A DNA stretch of 64,000 nucleotides, taken from Shinella zoogloeoides (GTDB lineage Bacteria; Pseudomonadota; Alphaproteobacteria; Rhizobiales; Rhizobiaceae). Below the pieces are notes generated by a model. It ran no database searches. It had not been told where the DNA came from and saw only the letters and a list, made by a program, of their open reading frames with translations. A program made the position numbers and the translations under genes. The DNA lies in contig NZ_CP086610.1 of NCBI RefSeq assembly GCF_020883495.1, positions 1,097,501-1,161,500 of the forward strand, in the 5' to 3' direction. Of this stretch, positions 63,134 through 64,000 are shown piece by piece; within the stretch, counting starts at the first letter, position 1, and every line of letters starts with the position of its first letter.

Positions 63134-64000
63134 TCAGTCGAGAAGCGGAAGCTCCATGGTCTGGACGAGATTGCGCAGCGTGTTGGACGAGCCGCCGATC
63201 GTTTCGGACAACAGGAGTTCCCTCGCCTTGAAGACGTTGCTGCTGCCGACGAGCAGATGCGTGGGCTTGATGTTGAGCTTGCGTCCCTCGTCGTCGGTAA
63301 GCGCCGACATGGCCTGCCAGGCTGCCTTGAGGTTCGTCGCATCCAGCGCCACGGTCGCGCCGTAGGCCATCTGCCAGAAGCCGAAGCCGACTGCCCCGCG
63401 CACATCTGCGCCATAGACATATTCGTCGTTCATGAAGACGTGGTCCGACGACTTCGGGTCTTCCTTGTTGACGAAGCTGGGTTCGCCGACCTTCTGGTAG
63501 ATCCACGGCTTCAGCGGCTTGGAGAGGTCGGCCAGGATCCAGAGATTGGAACCACCAGCGGCATAGTTCGAAACCGACGTCACCGCGCCGGGCTTGCCAA
63601 CGGGATGATCGGTATCGAAGAAGTTATTGCCGTCGAAGCAGGGCAACGACGCGCCGGACGTGACCAGCTCCATCGTGGTTTCGTCGGGATGCAGGGCGAC
63701 GGAATTGCCGAGCATCTCGAAACGCGGCCGGTAGACACCGAGCCGGTCGTAGAAGATGTCGTCGGCGCTGACCGAAACCGTCAACTCGAACTTCCGGTTC
63801 TTGATGGAATAGGCCTTTTCCGTGAGGCCGTGGATGTGGCGTGCGCCGATCCATTCGCGCATTTTGGGGATCGACCCCAGCCAGCCGTAAAGCTCTTCCG
63901 GCGCATCAGAATTGATCACCGTGGCCAGCGACTGGTAGATGGCGGCAGTGGAGGTCAGGCCGAGCTGGAAGGCGGTCTTGAAGCCGCGCCTTGCCGCATC
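63134..64000 (-). CDS. Major capsid protein, Mu gpT family (5' end outside the window)
   Basis: The last 288 codons are in the window; the frame is open to the right edge, so the true start lies beyond 64000 (a GTG at 63919 is internal). The gpT signature is unmistakable: EELYGWLGSIPKMREWIG, then KNRKFELTVSVSADDIFYDRLGVYRPRFEMLGNSVALHPDETTMELV, and CFDGNNFFDTDHPVG. It is an HK97-like fold major head protein. Three hairpins follow its stop. Confidence 0.93.
   Translation of the reverse strand, partial: DAARRGFKTAFQLGLTSTAAIYQSLATVINSDAPEELYGWLGSIPKMREWIGARHIHGLTEKAYSIKNRKFELTVSVSADDIFYDRLGVYRPRFEMLGNSVALHPDETTMELVTSGASLPCFDGNNFFDTDHPVGKPGAVTSVSNYAAGGSNLWILADLSKPLKPWIYQKVGEPSFVNKEDPKSSDHVFMNDEYVYGADVRGAVGFGFWQMAYGATVALDATNLKAAWQAMSALTDDEGRKLNIKPTHLLVGSSNVFKARELLLSETIGGSSNTLRNLVQTMELPLLD

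Larger units (their letters stand above)
44100..64000 (-). mobile_element. Late half of a Mu-head / P2-tail myovirus prophage (continues beyond the window)
   Basis: About 20 kb of uninterrupted minus-strand phage genes. Head genes of Mu type (gpT, gp35-, gp36- and gp37-like, virion morphogenesis protein) lead into a P2-type contractile tail block (V, W, J, I, fibre, FI, FII, E/E', T, U, X, D). A Dam methylase and a secreted protein lie at the distal end. Start/stop overlaps of four bases are frequent and no gene looks broken, so the element may be intact. The early region, transposase or integrase, terminase and portal lie outside. The left boundary at 44100 is inferred from the direct repeats. 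Confidence 0.9.

Overview
The window reads as the chromosome of a high-GC alphaproteobacterium of the Rhizobiaceae (Rhizobium/Ensifer/Shinella-like; the genus cannot be fixed from this sequence). Signs of this are the ldtR-ldtP pair beside hemB and a DUF6163-type gene, the order glyA-nrdR-ribD-ribE-ribH-nusB, the order plsX-fabH-ihfA-merR, a K+-independent H+-pyrophosphatase, a RopB/Omp25-type outer membrane protein, and palindromic intergenic repeats of a type common in rhizobia.

Positions 1 to about 44.1 kb are host core chromosome. In order they hold: a cut-off DinB-family gene, a glutathione transferase and ndk (1-1.4 kb); a small regulatory locus with a CGNR zinc-finger regulator, a lipoprotein and a lone LivH-type permease (1.7-3.7 kb); a minus-strand run SDR-uvrC-pgsA-moaD-moaE (3.7-8 kb); an outer membrane protein, a second GST, an RNase T2 lipoprotein and rlmJ (8.3-11.3 kb); a molybdopterin oxidoreductase, a NudK-like Nudix enzyme, aspS and creD (11.4-17.8 kb); a secreted protein of unknown function, parC, an AbrB/Doc toxin-antitoxin pair, an EamA exporter, bpt and an RDD protein (17.9-24.4 kb); hemB, ldtR and ldtP (25.1-29 kb); the one-carbon/dNTP/riboflavin block glyA-nrdR-ribD-ribE-GGDEF-ribH-nusB (29.2-35.1 kb); an MFS transporter, hppA and bamE (35.1-39.2 kb); and a cytochrome-bc1 chaperone gene, a yceD-like gene, plsX, fabH, ihfA and a MerR regulator (39.4-43.8 kb).

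From about 44.1 kb to the right edge is the late half of a prophage, read entirely on the minus strand and cut off by the window. Reading with transcription (right to left), a Mu-type head module (gpT capsid, gp35/HI1506-like, gp36/DUF1320, virion morphogenesis protein, gp37) leads into a P2-type contractile tail module (V, W, J, I, a DUF4815 protein, tail fibre, fibre-associated protein, terminator, sheath FI, tube FII, E/E', tape measure, U, X, D). A Dam-type methylase and a small secreted protein follow at the far end. Many late genes are joined by 4-base start/stop overlaps. The E/E' pair keeps a canonical T TTT TTG slippery heptamer in the correct frame for a -1 shift. Two 19-bp direct repeats spaced 22 bp apart lie where the phage end should be and resemble transposase-binding sites of a Mu-like right end.

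The most interesting item is an 82-residue gene between the gp35- and gp36-like head genes (62220-62468). It has the sequence signature of the Acb2/Tad1 nucleotide-sponge family (anti-CBASS/anti-Thoeris). Other points for follow-up are the candidate transposable-phage end, a possible minus-strand small RNA between merR and the prophage, the phage Dam methylase and secreted moron, hairpin clusters in the late operon, and the CGNR/lone-LivH locus. All family names come from reading the protein sequences; no database search was run.
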